41,901 nucleotides of DNA from Candidatus Bathyarchaeota archaeon RBG_13_38_9 (GCA_001775955.1 MEZD01000016.1:49079-90979); one strand, 5' to 3'; counted from the first letter of the stretch, positions 17,224-26,139 are shown. Program-made: numbers and translations. Notes: generated by a model from the sequence alone, not told the origin.

Positions 17224-18276
17224 CTACTTGTCATTTTTCATGAATTCTCGAAGTACTGTTGTTGCAAATGCCCCTTTAGGGAGAAGAAATTCAACTAACA
17301 AATCTTGATTTTCCAAGCTCACATTTAGGTCAGTAATAAGGAGTCTGCCTAGTCTTCGTGTTCCTTTGGTTTTTAAATAATTGAATTGTTGAAGAGTATT
17401 TCCAGCTTCGTTTAGTATCTCCTCTTCAAGTTTTCCAGCTGGTCCTGTGGCTTCCCACATCTTTGAGCCATATATTGGTGATGTAAAGCTGATCTCATGA
17501 TTTTCATAACGTAATTGTTCTTTTTGTGGATCCTTAACTTGAAACAAACCGCCAGTTGAATACTTCTTTGCAATATCTCCCATCATAATACGATAGTAAT
17601 TGTCTGATTCCAGTCTATTGGCTAAGTAACGATTACATAGATAGCCTTGATAGCTGGAAATTAAAAAACGTCTTAACCATGGGTCTATACCTAAGTTTTT
17701 TCCTTGAATGATTTTAATTCCTTTTTGTATATTTTCCCCATCAAAACCGAAACGTTGTGGTCCAAAAAAGTTTGGAACACCATTCTTTTTTAGATGTTCA
17801 GCAATTTCTTGAGCATATTCCAAGGATTTTGTAGCATTTAGATTTGTATTTGTTACCTTTATAGTAAAACGGTTGCCGAGAAGATGTCCTGGCTTAAGTT
17901 TATTTCTATGTAATTTTACCCAATTAATGGTCACAGGTAGATGACCTTTAATCTGTTTGATTGTATCATTGATAGAATCATTATCGACATTGCCGAGTAA
18001 TACGCTGAAGGTTTGTGTAGTACGTGCATGTTTATCCTTTAAACCGGCGTAGCCAACGTTGCTATTTAGACTGTTAAATATGACAGCGAGTTTTTCTTGT
18101 ATTTCTTTTGTTGTCAAGCCTTCTTTCGTTATATTGATGTATAGATGTGGTCCCTCGCCGTTAGGTTCGTATAGTGGTATCTCCTCAACTATGAAATGTC
18201 CAGGTGTCAACCGTAACTGTCCACCGACACCAGGTAAATCCTTAGTTATATAAGGCAAGTCTAAATTGATTTCCAT
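17224..18276 (-). CDS. truD: tRNA pseudouridine synthase TruD family
   Basis: The protein has the TruD signature GYAGLKDKHARTTQ (about 76-89), with Asp as catalytic residue in the KDKxAxTxQ context. FIVEEIPLYEPNGEGPHLYI (about 28-47), NRFTIKVTNT and FFGPQRFG (about 171-178) are also characteristic. It isomerises uridine 13 of tRNA in characterised members. At 350 residues it is shorter than many archaeal TruD proteins, which often exceed 400, so the inserted subdomain is probably reduced. It lies 15 bp upstream of nothing on the same strand except the preceding glycosyltransferase stop (18292), so the two may be co-transcribed. Confidence 0.85.
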   Translation of the reverse strand: MEINLDLPYITKDLPGVGGQLRLTPGHFIVEEIPLYEPNGEGPHLYINITKEGLTTKEIQEKLAVIFNSLNSNVGYAGLKDKHARTTQTFSVLLGNVDNDSINDTIKQIKGHLPVTINWVKLHRNKLKPGHLLGNRFTIKVTNTNLNATKSLEYAQEIAEHLKKNGVPNFFGPQRFGFDGENIQKGIKIIQGKNLGIDPWLRRFLISSYQGYLCNRYLANRLESDNYYRIMMGDIAKKYSTGGLFQVKDPQKEQLRYENHEISFTSPIYGSKMWEATGPAGKLEEEILNEAGNTLQQFNYLKTKGTRRLGRLLITDLNVSLENQDLLVEFLLPKGAFATTVLREFMKNDK

Positions 18277-18291
18277 GTTTTAATGCGCTCA

Positions 18292-18978
18292 CTAAACGAA
18301 ATATTTCAAAAGAAATTTGGGTCTGAAACCCAAGTAATTCATAATATTAGCTAGTACGAATACAATGGTTAGCTTCAATTTTCCTTCTTTTATGAATCTT
18401 CTTGGTGAGGTAATTATATTGCATTTTATTTGAATGAGTTTTCCATATTTCTTCGCTTTTCTGCAGAGCTCGACATCTTCAAGGAACAGAATATTATCGT
18501 ATCCACCAATTTTCCGGAAAATGTCTTTTCTTAGAAATATTCCATAATCTCCAAAAAAATTTTTAGTCATACTTGACCGTAAATATCCAAATGTATTTAA
18601 AAATCTTAGAAATACATCTTCATTTGAAAATTTATGAATAAATGCTCCACCAACAATTTGTCTATCTAGAATATTTTTCTCAATTAGACCAATGGAGTCA
18701 TTTGGTATATACGAATCTACATGGAGAAACAAAAGAATATTCCCGATCGCTTCCTCTACACCTTTATTCATTTGATTTGCACGGCCCCGTTCAGCTCTAA
18801 ATATCTTAACATTTTTAGGGAATTTGTGAAGGTTATTTTCGATCTCTTGAATAGTTCCATCTGAACTTCCACCATCAACAAGAATCACCTCAAAATTTCC
18901 ATCGAGCAGTTTTAAGTTCTCAAGGAAAGGTTTGACATAATTCTTCTCGTTTAGTAGCGGAGTAACTATAGAGATCAA
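18292..18978 (-). CDS. Family 2 glycosyltransferase (TIGR04283-like)
   Basis: The 228-residue protein is a single GT-A domain: ISIVTPLLNEKNYV at the start, FEVILVDGGSSDGTI (about 29-43) as nucleotide-sugar site, RAERGRANQMNKGVEEA (about 60-76), FLHVDSYIP (about 84-92) with the DxS metal motif, and FLEDVELCRKAKKYGK (about 164-179) with the acidic catalytic base region. RGRANQMNKG and the short length point to the TIGR04283 group. There is only a weak C-terminal hydrophobic segment. Acceptor and sugar are unknown. The stop lies 15 bp from the TruD start, which suggests an operon. Confidence 0.8.
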   Translation of the reverse strand: MISIVTPLLNEKNYVKPFLENLKLLDGNFEVILVDGGSSDGTIQEIENNLHKFPKNVKIFRAERGRANQMNKGVEEAIGNILLFLHVDSYIPNDSIGLIEKNILDRQIVGGAFIHKFSNEDVFLRFLNTFGYLRSSMTKNFFGDYGIFLRKDIFRKIGGYDNILFLEDVELCRKAKKYGKLIQIKCNIITSPRRFIKEGKLKLTIVFVLANIMNYLGFRPKFLLKYFV

Positions 18979-19177
18979 TTTCTAAAACCTAATTCATGTT
19001 TCCCTTAAATTCTTCTTTGAAATAGTAAGATAATGTAAATTTTTTCTATATTAAATGAAAGATGTATTATTTAATCAAAGCCAAGTCATTTTTTTCGAAA
19101 TTCATGAACTGTTATCAGTCACTTAATTTTACTCAATCTTTTATAGAGTGTTATTGATTGAACTCTTAGGGATTATA

Positions 19178-19954
19178 ATGGAAGATCAGCCGATTAAATT
19201 TGAAAAAAGAGGCAGTGTGGCTCTTTTAACACTGAACCGACCTCGAGTCTTGAATGCAATAAATGATCCTATGATTGATGCGTTACTTGATAGATTCGAG
19301 GAGATTGAGAATACAGATGAATTAGGTGCAGCTGTGATCGAAGGAACTGGTAAAATATTCTGCAGTGGTCATGACTTGAAAGAATTAATGGCAGCAAACC
19401 CTCTCCAAAGGAGGACTCTGCTAACAAAATCGATAAAAGTTTGGGAAGAAATTGTGAAAATGAGTAAACCTGTAATCGCTGCAGTTCATAGCTACGCGAC
19501 AGCTGCTGGATGTGGCTTGGTTGCAGCGTGTGATTTAGTTGTAGCATCTGAAGATGCAGTATTCCAGACTCCAGGAGTTAATATTGGTATTTTCTGTATG
19601 ACTCCCATGATACCATTACAAAGAGCTATCGGACAAAAGAAGGCGATGGAAATGTTGATCACGGGAGATCCAATTAATGTTAAGGAAGCTGAAAGGTTCG
19701 GTTTGGTGAATAAGATCGTGCCAAATGGTAAACATGTCGAGGGTGCTATAGAATTTGCTGAGAAGATTACTGGAAAGAGCAGATTGGCCTATAATATTGG
19801 GAAACCAGCATTCTATACGATGGGCGAGATGGAGTATGTAAAAGCACTTCATTATGCTAAAGATCTATTTACACTCGCATCAACATCTGAAGATACAGAG
19901 GAAGGAATGAAAGCTGTTTTAGAGAAGAGAAGTCCAATATGGAAAAGTAGATGA
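19178..19954 (+). CDS. Crotonase-fold protein, ECHDC3-like, lacking both catalytic glutamates
   Basis: The fold is an enoyl-CoA hydratase/isomerase: VALLTLNRPRVLNAI (about 14-28), FCSGHDLKEL (61-70), PVIAAVHSYATAAGCGL (98-114) and FQTPGVNIGIFCMTP (129-143). Alignment with rat hydratase puts Gly113 at the Glu144 position and Gly133 at the Glu164 position. Both acid/base residues are therefore missing, so hydration is unlikely. SGHDLKEL and TPGVNIGIFCMTP instead match ECHDC3-type proteins, whose reaction is unclear. The frame is open from TTG 19148, but ATG 19178 is preferred since family proteins start near this point. Oxyanion-hole backbone (SGHD and AAGCG) is kept, so acyl-CoA binding is still likely. 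Confidence 0.8.
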   Translation: MEDQPIKFEKRGSVALLTLNRPRVLNAINDPMIDALLDRFEEIENTDELGAAVIEGTGKIFCSGHDLKELMAANPLQRRTLLTKSIKVWEEIVKMSKPVIAAVHSYATAAGCGLVAACDLVVASEDAVFQTPGVNIGIFCMTPMIPLQRAIGQKKAMEMLITGDPINVKEAERFGLVNKIVPNGKHVEGAIEFAEKITGKSRLAYNIGKPAFYTMGEMEYVKALHYAKDLFTLASTSEDTEEGMKAVLEKRSPIWKSR

Positions 19955-20054
19955 GTATTAGACTGAAGGTTTTCAAAGAATTTCAAAGACTTTTCATACT
20001 AACCAAGATATAGTGTACGCTTTTAGTTTGCATACTAAATTGAGAAAAGTGGAT

Positions 20055-20999
20055 CTAAAAAGTGTATTTTGTTCCTACAGCATTTTGAACATAGGATTCG
20101 GGCATCTCTTGATATATCTTGTTGATTGCTTTCCATCCAGTGCAATGAGATGGAACAATCATGCTAGGCTCGAATTTCTTTAACTCAGCTATAGTTCTAT
20201 CAATTATTGGTTCGAAGGCTTTTCCAGTAAGATGAAAACCGCCCATTACAGCATGAATTTTCGTATCGGTTAATTCTTTCAAGTATTTCACGGTGTTTAT
20301 TATTCCCGCGTGTGCACATCCGGAGATTATAACAAGCCCCTTTCCTTTCACATTGAAAACTATCGACATATCATCTTTGATTTGCGGATCTTTTTCCAGT
20401 TTTCCTTCAACTTCAACATAAGAGATAGGTAATCCTTTTTCGAAATCTGTAACTCGGGGGATCTCTCCTGAGATAAGCATCAGGTTTTCAGCCATTAGGT
20501 AAGGCTGAGTAATTTCTATGATTTTGGCTCCTGCATCAATAAGCTCCTGTTTATCTAGACTTGGAAGGCGTACTCGAGAGCCGTTAGGAAATATCGCCCA
20601 TCGCTTAACAAAAGCAGATTGATGAAATACAACTGGTATGTCCTTCTTTGATAATTTTTTCAAGATATTCATTAGACCCGCAGTGTGGTCTACATGGCCA
20701 TGAGTTATTACTATGAACTCAACCTGGTTAAGATCTATTTCCATTCGGTCTGCATTGACCAGAACACCGTCAGCAGTAACACCAGTATCTACTAATATTG
20801 AATGTTCAATGTTTCCTTTTGTAACTTTAACTAATATAGAGAATCCATGTTCCGCAAGCGGGGCTGGTCTCATCTCCTCATTCTTACCAAATGGGGATCT
20901 CTCAACTCCCTCTGATCCAGCCATGAGGATATCAGTGAAATTATCCATGAGATTTCTGACTTCTAGTCCATCAACTTCTATCAAGGCTACTTTATTCAT
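20055..20999 (-). CDS. Metallo-beta-lactamase fold hydrolase (COG1237-like)
   Basis: The 314-residue protein keeps the MBL metal motif THGHVDH (about 98-104), a downstream metal ligand in SGCAHAGIINT (about 226-236) and a late His in MGGFHLTG (about 251-258). LVDTGVTADGVLVNA and SMIVPSHCTGW also fit the group often labelled 7,8-dihydropterin-6-methyl-aminobenzene 5'-phosphate synthase-like. That label rests on a small number of characterised archaeal proteins; here it is only a family guess. The protein is cytoplasmic and stands alone, divergent from the rhomboid gene. Confidence 0.8.
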   Translation of the reverse strand: MNKVALIEVDGLEVRNLMDNFTDILMAGSEGVERSPFGKNEEMRPAPLAEHGFSILVKVTKGNIEHSILVDTGVTADGVLVNADRMEIDLNQVEFIVITHGHVDHTAGLMNILKKLSKKDIPVVFHQSAFVKRWAIFPNGSRVRLPSLDKQELIDAGAKIIEITQPYLMAENLMLISGEIPRVTDFEKGLPISYVEVEGKLEKDPQIKDDMSIVFNVKGKGLVIISGCAHAGIINTVKYLKELTDTKIHAVMGGFHLTGKAFEPIIDRTIAELKKFEPSMIVPSHCTGWKAINKIYQEMPESYVQNAVGTKYTF

Positions 21000-21091
21000 A
21001 TGAATCGGTCCCTTTGAGCGTATCTTACCAAAATATAATAACTCTTAAAGGATGTTGCTGTAATTTCTTGAATTGATGTGTTGAGATATAA

Positions 21092-21682
21092 TTGATTCGT
21101 CTTCCTAAATGGACTTTAATATTCATCATTGTATGCGTCATAGCTTTTGGCTTACAGAACATCACTGATTCCTGGTTCTATCTTGCTTTCTTCCCAGCTT
21201 TTGCATTCGAAGCACCTTGGATGTTTATTACATCAATATTTCTTCATGCAAATTTCGAACATCTATTCTTCAATATGATCGCGTTATTCTTCTTCGGTTC
21301 AAGTCTTGAGAACAGGATCGGAAAACGCCTATTTTTCATGCTCTTTTTCATATCAGGAATTGTTGGCAACATTGGATATTTTTTTACCAGTACTGATCCA
21401 TATACACCAGCCATCGGGGCCTCTGGTGCAGTCTATGGTATAATGGGTGCTTTAGCAACTCTGGCGCCATTCATGATGGTTTACATATATGGATTCTTGC
21501 CTTTACCGATGATAGCTGCTGCGATTCTTTGGGCAGTAATGGATCTTGCAGGTCTTTTTACTCCGACTGGGATCGCTCATGGAGCTCATTTGGGTGGAAT
21601 GTTCTTCGGTGTAGCCTTCGGTCTGTATTATCGAAGTTTATTGGCGCGTAGACGCACGTGGCAAATTCGATATGAATACTGA
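21092..21682 (+). CDS. Rhomboid family intramembrane serine protease
   Basis: The 196-residue protein has about six hydrophobic helices and the rhomboid catalytic dyad: Ser in GASGAVYGIMG (about 109-119) and His in AHGAHLGGMFFG (about 167-178). FLHANFEHLFFNM (about 51-63) is the characteristic L1/helix-2 region, and FFGSSLENRIG follows. It cleaves membrane-protein segments. The frame starts at TTG 21092 and gives no extra cytoplasmic domain. The basic end (ARRRTW) faces the cytoplasm by the positive-inside rule. It is followed by the macrodomain gene 73 bp later. Confidence 0.85.
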   Translation: MIRLPKWTLIFIIVCVIAFGLQNITDSWFYLAFFPAFAFEAPWMFITSIFLHANFEHLFFNMIALFFFGSSLENRIGKRLFFMLFFISGIVGNIGYFFTSTDPYTPAIGASGAVYGIMGALATLAPFMMVYIYGFLPLPMIAAAILWAVMDLAGLFTPTGIAHGAHLGGMFFGVAFGLYYRSLLARRRTWQIRYEY

Positions 21683-21755
21683 AGAATTTATCAAAAAAGG
21701 TCATACAAAATTTAGAAATGAATAATTAGAAATTAGTTTAGGGTTTGGTTAAGAG

Positions 21756-22316
21756 ATGCTTGAGATTGGCATCGATGGAATACTTCTTCGGGTGCTTCAA
21801 GGGGATATAACTGAACAAGATGTTGATGTTATCGTCAATGCTGCAAATTCAAGTCTGATGGGTGGTGGAGGAGTGGATGGAGCGATTCACCGGAAAGGTG
21901 GTCAAAAAATTCTCGAGGAATGTAAACAGATAAGATCCAGAGAATGGCCTGAAGGTCTTTCGACAGGGAAAGTTGCCATAACTTCTGGAGGCAATCTTAA
22001 GGCAAGATATGTGATCCATACTGTTGGACCAATATGGCATGGAGGTAAATCTGGTGAAAAGGAGCTTCTCAAAAATGCTTACCTAAATTCTTTGAAGCTG
22101 GCAGTTCAAAAAGAACTGAAGAGTATATCTTTTCCATCTATAAGTACAGGAGCTTACGGATATCCTATTTATGAAGCGGCAAAGACAGCATTAAACACTG
22201 TTAAGGAATTCTTAGAGCAAAAGAATGGTTTAAAGGAAGTGAACTTTGTCCTCTTTACAGAAGCGGATCTAAATACGTACAAAGATGTAGTAAAAGAAAT
22301 CTTTGGATCTAGATAA
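21756..22316 (+). CDS. Macrodomain protein (ADP-ribosyl hydrolase-like)
   Basis: This 186-residue single-domain protein has the full macrodomain signature: VDVIVNAANSSLMGGGGVDG (about 24-43) with the catalytic-loop Asn/Gly residues, AIHRKGG, GKVAITSGGNL, VIHTVGPIWHGG and SISTGAYGYPIYEAA (about 128-142). It is close in layout to MacroD/YmdB proteins, which remove O-acetyl-ADP-ribose or mono-ADP-ribose. Residues of the catalytic loop are intact. In archaea the physiological substrate is unknown. It may share a transcript with the rhomboid gene upstream. Confidence 0.85.
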   Translation: MLEIGIDGILLRVLQGDITEQDVDVIVNAANSSLMGGGGVDGAIHRKGGQKILEECKQIRSREWPEGLSTGKVAITSGGNLKARYVIHTVGPIWHGGKSGEKELLKNAYLNSLKLAVQKELKSISFPSISTGAYGYPIYEAAKTALNTVKEFLEQKNGLKEVNFVLFTEADLNTYKDVVKEIFGSR

Positions 22317-22550
22317 ATCATATACCCTTTATGTTAGACTCAAGTTTAACGCATGTGAAAATTTCATTGATAAAAAATTTTTTAGCTTTTGGTAACGCTT
22401 TTTGTAACATTAAACAAAGATATCGATAAATCCTTAAGAGTTTGTAATATCTGATGCCAATACAGAATATTTCAATCTAGAAAACAAATGTCTACATCCA
22501 AGGTTCGAAGGACTTAATCAACCTAAGAAAAACATGAATGGTGCTCATCT

Positions 22551-23642
22551 ATGGGTTTACCAGAAAAGATCAAAGCAATAGAAGAAGAGATGAATAAAAC
22601 TCAGATTAACAAACATACAGAGCACCATATCGGCCTGTTAAAAGCTAAACTTGCAAAACTCAAGGGAGAACTAGATCAACCTCGAAGCTCAAATCAAGGT
22701 GGCATCGGTTTCGAACCAAAGAAAAGCGGTGATTGTTCAGTTGTTCTAATCGGTCTACCAAGCGTTGGAAAATCGACAATACTCAACAGAGTCACCAATG
22801 CTAAATCGAAAACCGGTTCCTACTTCTTCACAACATTGAAAGTGGTTCCAGGTGTACTGGAATACAAAGGTGCGAAGATACAATTACTTGACCTTCCAGG
22901 CATAATATCAGGTGCATCCTCAGGGTCCGGTAGAGGAAAAAGAGTACTATCTGTTGCCCGAAATGCTGATTTAATAATGCTGATTCTTGATGTATTTCAA
23001 CCAGCTCAACTCAAAGTCCTAAAGAAAGAACTTCATAATATGGGAGTCAGACTCAACACCCACCCGCCTGATGTTACAATAGAAAAGTCATCTCGGGGAG
23101 GCTTGGGTATAACCTCAACCTGTAAACTCACAAAACTAAGCAAAGCCACAGTCCGAGATATATTGAATATCTATGGTATTCAACATGGAAATGTAATCAT
23201 TAGAGAAGACATAAGCGATGATGAACTTATCGATGTTGTAACTGGAAACCGCCGTTATATTCCGGCAATTGTCGTCCTGAACAAGATAGATCTAGTTAAT
23301 CCTGAATATCTTGTCCAAGTTAAGAAAAAGATCGGAGAAGAGTTCACTCCAATATCAGCAGATCAGAAAATCAATATAGAAGATTTAAAAGAACTTATTT
23401 ACAATAAGTTGAATTTCATCAGAGTGTACCTAAAGCCGCGTTCTAAAGAAGCTGATCTTGAAGAACCACTCATAGTAACCGCTGGATCCTCAATATCTGA
23501 TATATGTACTAAAATTCACCGAAAATTTTCTGAACAAGCAAAATATGCACTAGTCTCTGGAACAAGCGTGAAATTCAAATCACAACGAGTTGGAAAGGAT
23601 CACATAGTCCAAGATCAAGACATAGTCACCATAGTTACATGA
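22551..23642 (+). CDS. DRG-family GTPase with TGS domain
   Basis: The 363-residue protein starts with a charged helical segment (MGLPEKIKAIEEEMNKTQ) typical of DRG proteins. G1 is GLPSVGKST (about 68-76), with ITS-like TTLK as G2, DLPGI as G3 (about 113-117) and NKID as G4 (about 243-246). The last 80 residues form a TGS domain (EPLIVTAGSSISDICTKIHR to the end). DRG GTPases associate with ribosomes in eukaryotes; the archaeal role is presumed to be in translation. This gene is a good archaeal marker. Confidence 0.9.
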   Translation: MGLPEKIKAIEEEMNKTQINKHTEHHIGLLKAKLAKLKGELDQPRSSNQGGIGFEPKKSGDCSVVLIGLPSVGKSTILNRVTNAKSKTGSYFFTTLKVVPGVLEYKGAKIQLLDLPGIISGASSGSGRGKRVLSVARNADLIMLILDVFQPAQLKVLKKELHNMGVRLNTHPPDVTIEKSSRGGLGITSTCKLTKLSKATVRDILNIYGIQHGNVIIREDISDDELIDVVTGNRRYIPAIVVLNKIDLVNPEYLVQVKKKIGEEFTPISADQKINIEDLKELIYNKLNFIRVYLKPRSKEADLEEPLIVTAGSSISDICTKIHRKFSEQAKYALVSGTSVKFKSQRVGKDHIVQDQDIVTIVT

Positions 23643-23678
23643 AGTTTGCACATCATCGATGACCTATGAATATTATAA

Positions 23679-23743
23679 TGTTCACTATGTTCAGTCTGAT
23701 TTTTAAATGTTCAAAGTGTTCAATCTTTTGTTCAAATTGTTCA
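23679..23743. repeat. Three TGTTCA-N3-TGTTCA direct-repeat pairs
   Basis: TGTTCA occurs at 23679, 23688, 23708, 23717, 23729 and 23738. The copies form three pairs with an identical 9-bp period (spacers CTA, AAG, AAT). Pairs start 29 and 21 bp apart. All six copies are on the plus strand. The array lies in the 311-bp intergenic region between the DRG GTPase and the metallophosphoesterase. It looks like a multi-site binding array (iteron-like or for a cooperative regulator) and is not part of any gene. Confidence 0.7.
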
Positions 23744-23773
23744 AAATGACAAGGATCTAAATCTATATCTATG

Positions 23774-23816
23774 CTATGTTACGCTGTAACATAGAATATT
23801 CAATAACCATTGGTTA
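23774..23816. promoter_or_regulatory. Perfect 9-bp hairpin and adjacent TAACCA-T-TGGTTA palindrome
   Basis: CTATGTTAC (23774-23782) and GTAACATAG (23786-23794) form a perfect inverted repeat around a GCT loop. Ten bases on, TAACCA (804-809 of this kilobase block) and TGGTTA (811-816) form a second palindrome around one T. The two share the GTAAC/GGTTAC core. They lie directly after the TGTTCA array, making a compact regulatory or replication-like block. Confidence 0.55.
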
Positions 23817-23953
23817 CACTATTGTAGTTATAGTATTACCATTTGAATTTCTCTTGAAAATATATACTAAAGATTAATTTTATACAAGTAGAAACAATTC
23901 TCCATACATAAATATCAATTTAGAAAAAAATTTTAATCCATAATCATGGGAAA

Positions 23954-24730
23954 GTGAATCATTTGATACTCGCTGTTTCCGATGTTCATTTGGGTTATCA
24001 AGAATCCAACAGAAGAGATTTCCTGAATTTTCTTAAAGAAGTCTGTAAACCTCTAGGGCCAGACGATCATCTTATTCTTTTAGGTGATATACTTGACTTT
24101 TGGAGAAGAAATAACATAACAGTAGCGATTGAAAATCAACTCATCTTCAAAACACTTGAATCCCTAAAATCAAAAGTACATTATGTTGTAGGAAACCATG
24201 ACTACACATTAATAACCCTCAAACTGCCTAAGAGCCAACTCTTCGATGTCAGAAAAACCCTCAGACTCGAAGATAACAATATTCCCTACAATTTCATTCA
24301 CGGTTACCAGCTGGAGGCTCTCGCAATCTTCGAACCACTAACAATAGAGGAATACGAATCACTATGCATTTCCCTATGCCAAAGGACAGGAGACTTCATC
24401 GGAGATATACTGAGCGTTCTATGGGATACACTTCACCTCAGCTTCAAGAAAGGAGACAAAAGACAGAAAACAATACGTGCAATAACTGAAGCTCCTGAGA
24501 GCCGCAGAGACATGCAAAAAGTTGACCAGTTAGCAAGATCAAGCGTCAGAGGTCTCTTTCTAGGACTATCAAGAAATGAAAGACTAGTATTCGGACACAC
24601 TCATCGGCCTTTCATAGAAGAAGATGTAGCAAATACGGGAAGCTGGGTCGACGACGCAAAAATCCAAAACACATACTTAAAGATCGAAGACGGAAAGATG
24701 GAACTAAAAACTTTTAAAAAACAGAAATAA
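23954..24730 (+). CDS. Calcineurin-like metallophosphoesterase
   Basis: The 258-residue protein starts at GTG 23954. It has the classical metal-site motifs in order: SDVHLG (about 9-14), LLGDILDFW (about 41-49), VVGNHDYT (about 75-82) and FGHTHRPF (about 213-220). The layout resembles UDP-2,3-diacylglucosamine-hydrolase-like enzymes. Archaea do not make lipid A, so the substrate is different and unknown. About 120 residues between the GNHD and GHTH motifs contain a helical insert, including FIGDILSVLWDTLH, which is longer than in minimal members. The TGTTCA array and hairpins lie just upstream. Confidence 0.8.
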   Translation: MNHLILAVSDVHLGYQESNRRDFLNFLKEVCKPLGPDDHLILLGDILDFWRRNNITVAIENQLIFKTLESLKSKVHYVVGNHDYTLITLKLPKSQLFDVRKTLRLEDNNIPYNFIHGYQLEALAIFEPLTIEEYESLCISLCQRTGDFIGDILSVLWDTLHLSFKKGDKRQKTIRAITEAPESRRDMQKVDQLARSSVRGLFLGLSRNERLVFGHTHRPFIEEDVANTGSWVDDAKIQNTYLKIEDGKMELKTFKKQK

Positions 24731-24824
24731 CGTGCTTGGAAAACAATTACTTAGCTATCGAACACTTTCACTTTCCTCTCTCGCCTAATATTCTAATAGA
24801 CTATTTCCTATTAGGGGGATATGT

Positions 24825-24977
24825 ATGGCAGCAACAAGTCTTCATGAAACGGGTATCAGAAGGATAGAATGCCTCTCTATGATAGTTACAAAAGACGGGA
24901 AAGGCTTCTACTGCAGAAAGTCCGGTGGACCCTGCACGTGTCCAGATTCCTTTAGACGCCATCTGTTCAGAAAATAG
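24825..24977 (+). CDS. 50-residue Cys-containing small protein
   Basis: ATG 24825 follows a strong ribosome binding site (AGGGGGAT, with GGGGG at 24814-24818). The product has cysteines at about 16, 29, 36 and 38 (RRIECL, FYCRKSGGPCTCP). Its C-terminus is basic (SFRRHLFRK). Four cysteines in a 50-residue protein suggest a metal or Fe-S site, or a redox-sensitive peptide. No family was recognised. It has a T-rich terminator-like stretch behind it, which supports a real monocistronic gene. Confidence 0.55.
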   Translation: MAATSLHETGIRRIECLSMIVTKDGKGFYCRKSGGPCTCPDSFRRHLFRK

Positions 24978-25009
24978 TTGACGTAAATTCTGGAGAAACC
25001 TTCAAAAAT

Positions 25010-25034
25010 CTATTTTTATTATTCTTTTTTATTT
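25010..25034 (+). terminator. Poly-T archaeal terminator
   Basis: A T-rich run (CTATTTTTATTATTCTTTTT and onwards) begins about 33 bp after the stop of the small Cys protein. Archaeal RNA polymerase stops in such tracts without a hairpin. Confidence 0.4.
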
Positions 25035-25143
25035 TATGATTCCAGCAAGTATATCACAAATAGCTAAACCAAACCTCTTATTCTTTATAGTGCGCGTACG
25101 CATATTTTGACCTTACTTTATCCAATACAGAGCTGGATGCGAT

Positions 25144-26097
25144 ATGAAGTCAGGATCCAAATATGATGTTGAGTTAATCAGTGTAGAAAAGAAAGATGAA
25201 TTGATGAAGAAATATTCTAAAGATATTCACTATGAAGAGAGAGCTGACATTTACGGGTGTTGCATAAAACTTCTAACTAATCTCAAATATGTCAAAGAGC
25301 GATGGGAAGAAAACTTCTACCCCATGTCTAATTATGTAAGATCTCATGGTCGGCTAGTAGTGATAGAAGAAAAAGACAAACCATTAACAGTCCTTTATGA
25401 TCCTTTATCGAAAACAGCTTTCTTAATCAACGTGGATTATTACGGTTGGGTTAAATCGCTCGCTTTGGCTACTGCAGGCGATATACTTGAAGATGAACAT
25501 GATATAAACAGTGTACATGGAGCTTGCATAGACCTAGATGGTAAAGGTATATGTCTAATTGCACCCTCTGGAACTGGAAAAACAACACACACTTACGGTA
25601 TGCTTCGTATACCCGAAGTCAGAATACTATCGGATGATTGGTTTTTTGTTAGATTACAGGGCCAATATGCTCTCTCATACGGATCTGAAAAAAATTTCTA
25701 TACTCCTGCGGACGTGGCTCAAGCATGGAATGAATATAAACAGCTAGTTGAAAATGCATACATCGACCCGCGAGGTAGGGCAATACTCAACGTTAGATGG
25801 ATAATAGGCAAAGGGAGAGTTGTACCCTTTACAACAATTAGAAAAGTAATACTTCTCAAACGAGATCCAAATGACAATAGAATAACTAGAACGATAAATA
25901 CAGATGAAGCTCTTGAATTCTTGGAGAAGGAGAGCTTTTGCAATCCACACCTTCTAGTTAGATCAAATAGAAAAAAGAATCTTAGAAATCAATTCTTCAA
26001 AAAATTCTTAGATCATACAGAGATATACATGGTAAATGCGACTCCACCTCCTAAAGAAACGAATGAAGCAATAAAAGATATCTGTGTAAAATCTTGA
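25144..26097 (+). CDS. HPr kinase/PEPCK-like P-loop protein
   Basis: The 317-residue protein has a P-loop of the HprK/PEPCK type, LIAPSGTGKTTHTYGM (about 138-153). ILSDDWFFV with a paired Asp-Asp (about 161-169) follows, and strands such as ATAGDILEDEHDINSVHGAC lead in to it. Full HPr kinase is longer and has an N-terminal domain; the N-terminal 110 residues here differ. Archaea generally lack the HPr-based PTS, so it is unlikely to phosphorylate HPr. A small-molecule or other protein kinase role is possible. No operon partner with obvious substrate exists, although the B3/B4-domain gene starts about 40 bp downstream. Confidence 0.7.
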   Translation: MKSGSKYDVELISVEKKDELMKKYSKDIHYEERADIYGCCIKLLTNLKYVKERWEENFYPMSNYVRSHGRLVVIEEKDKPLTVLYDPLSKTAFLINVDYYGWVKSLALATAGDILEDEHDINSVHGACIDLDGKGICLIAPSGTGKTTHTYGMLRIPEVRILSDDWFFVRLQGQYALSYGSEKNFYTPADVAQAWNEYKQLVENAYIDPRGRAILNVRWIIGKGRVVPFTTIRKVILLKRDPNDNRITRTINTDEALEFLEKESFCNPHLLVRSNRKKNLRNQFFKKFLDHTEIYMVNATPPPKETNEAIKDICVKS

Positions 26098-26139
26098 TTT
26101 ATTTCCAGCAAAGGACAGTAATTGCTACAGTGGTATCTG

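Noticed and set aside
23679-23743. CRISPR-like array
   Set aside because: Repeat units of 6 bp at 9-bp period are far too short for CRISPR; no cas genes nearby.
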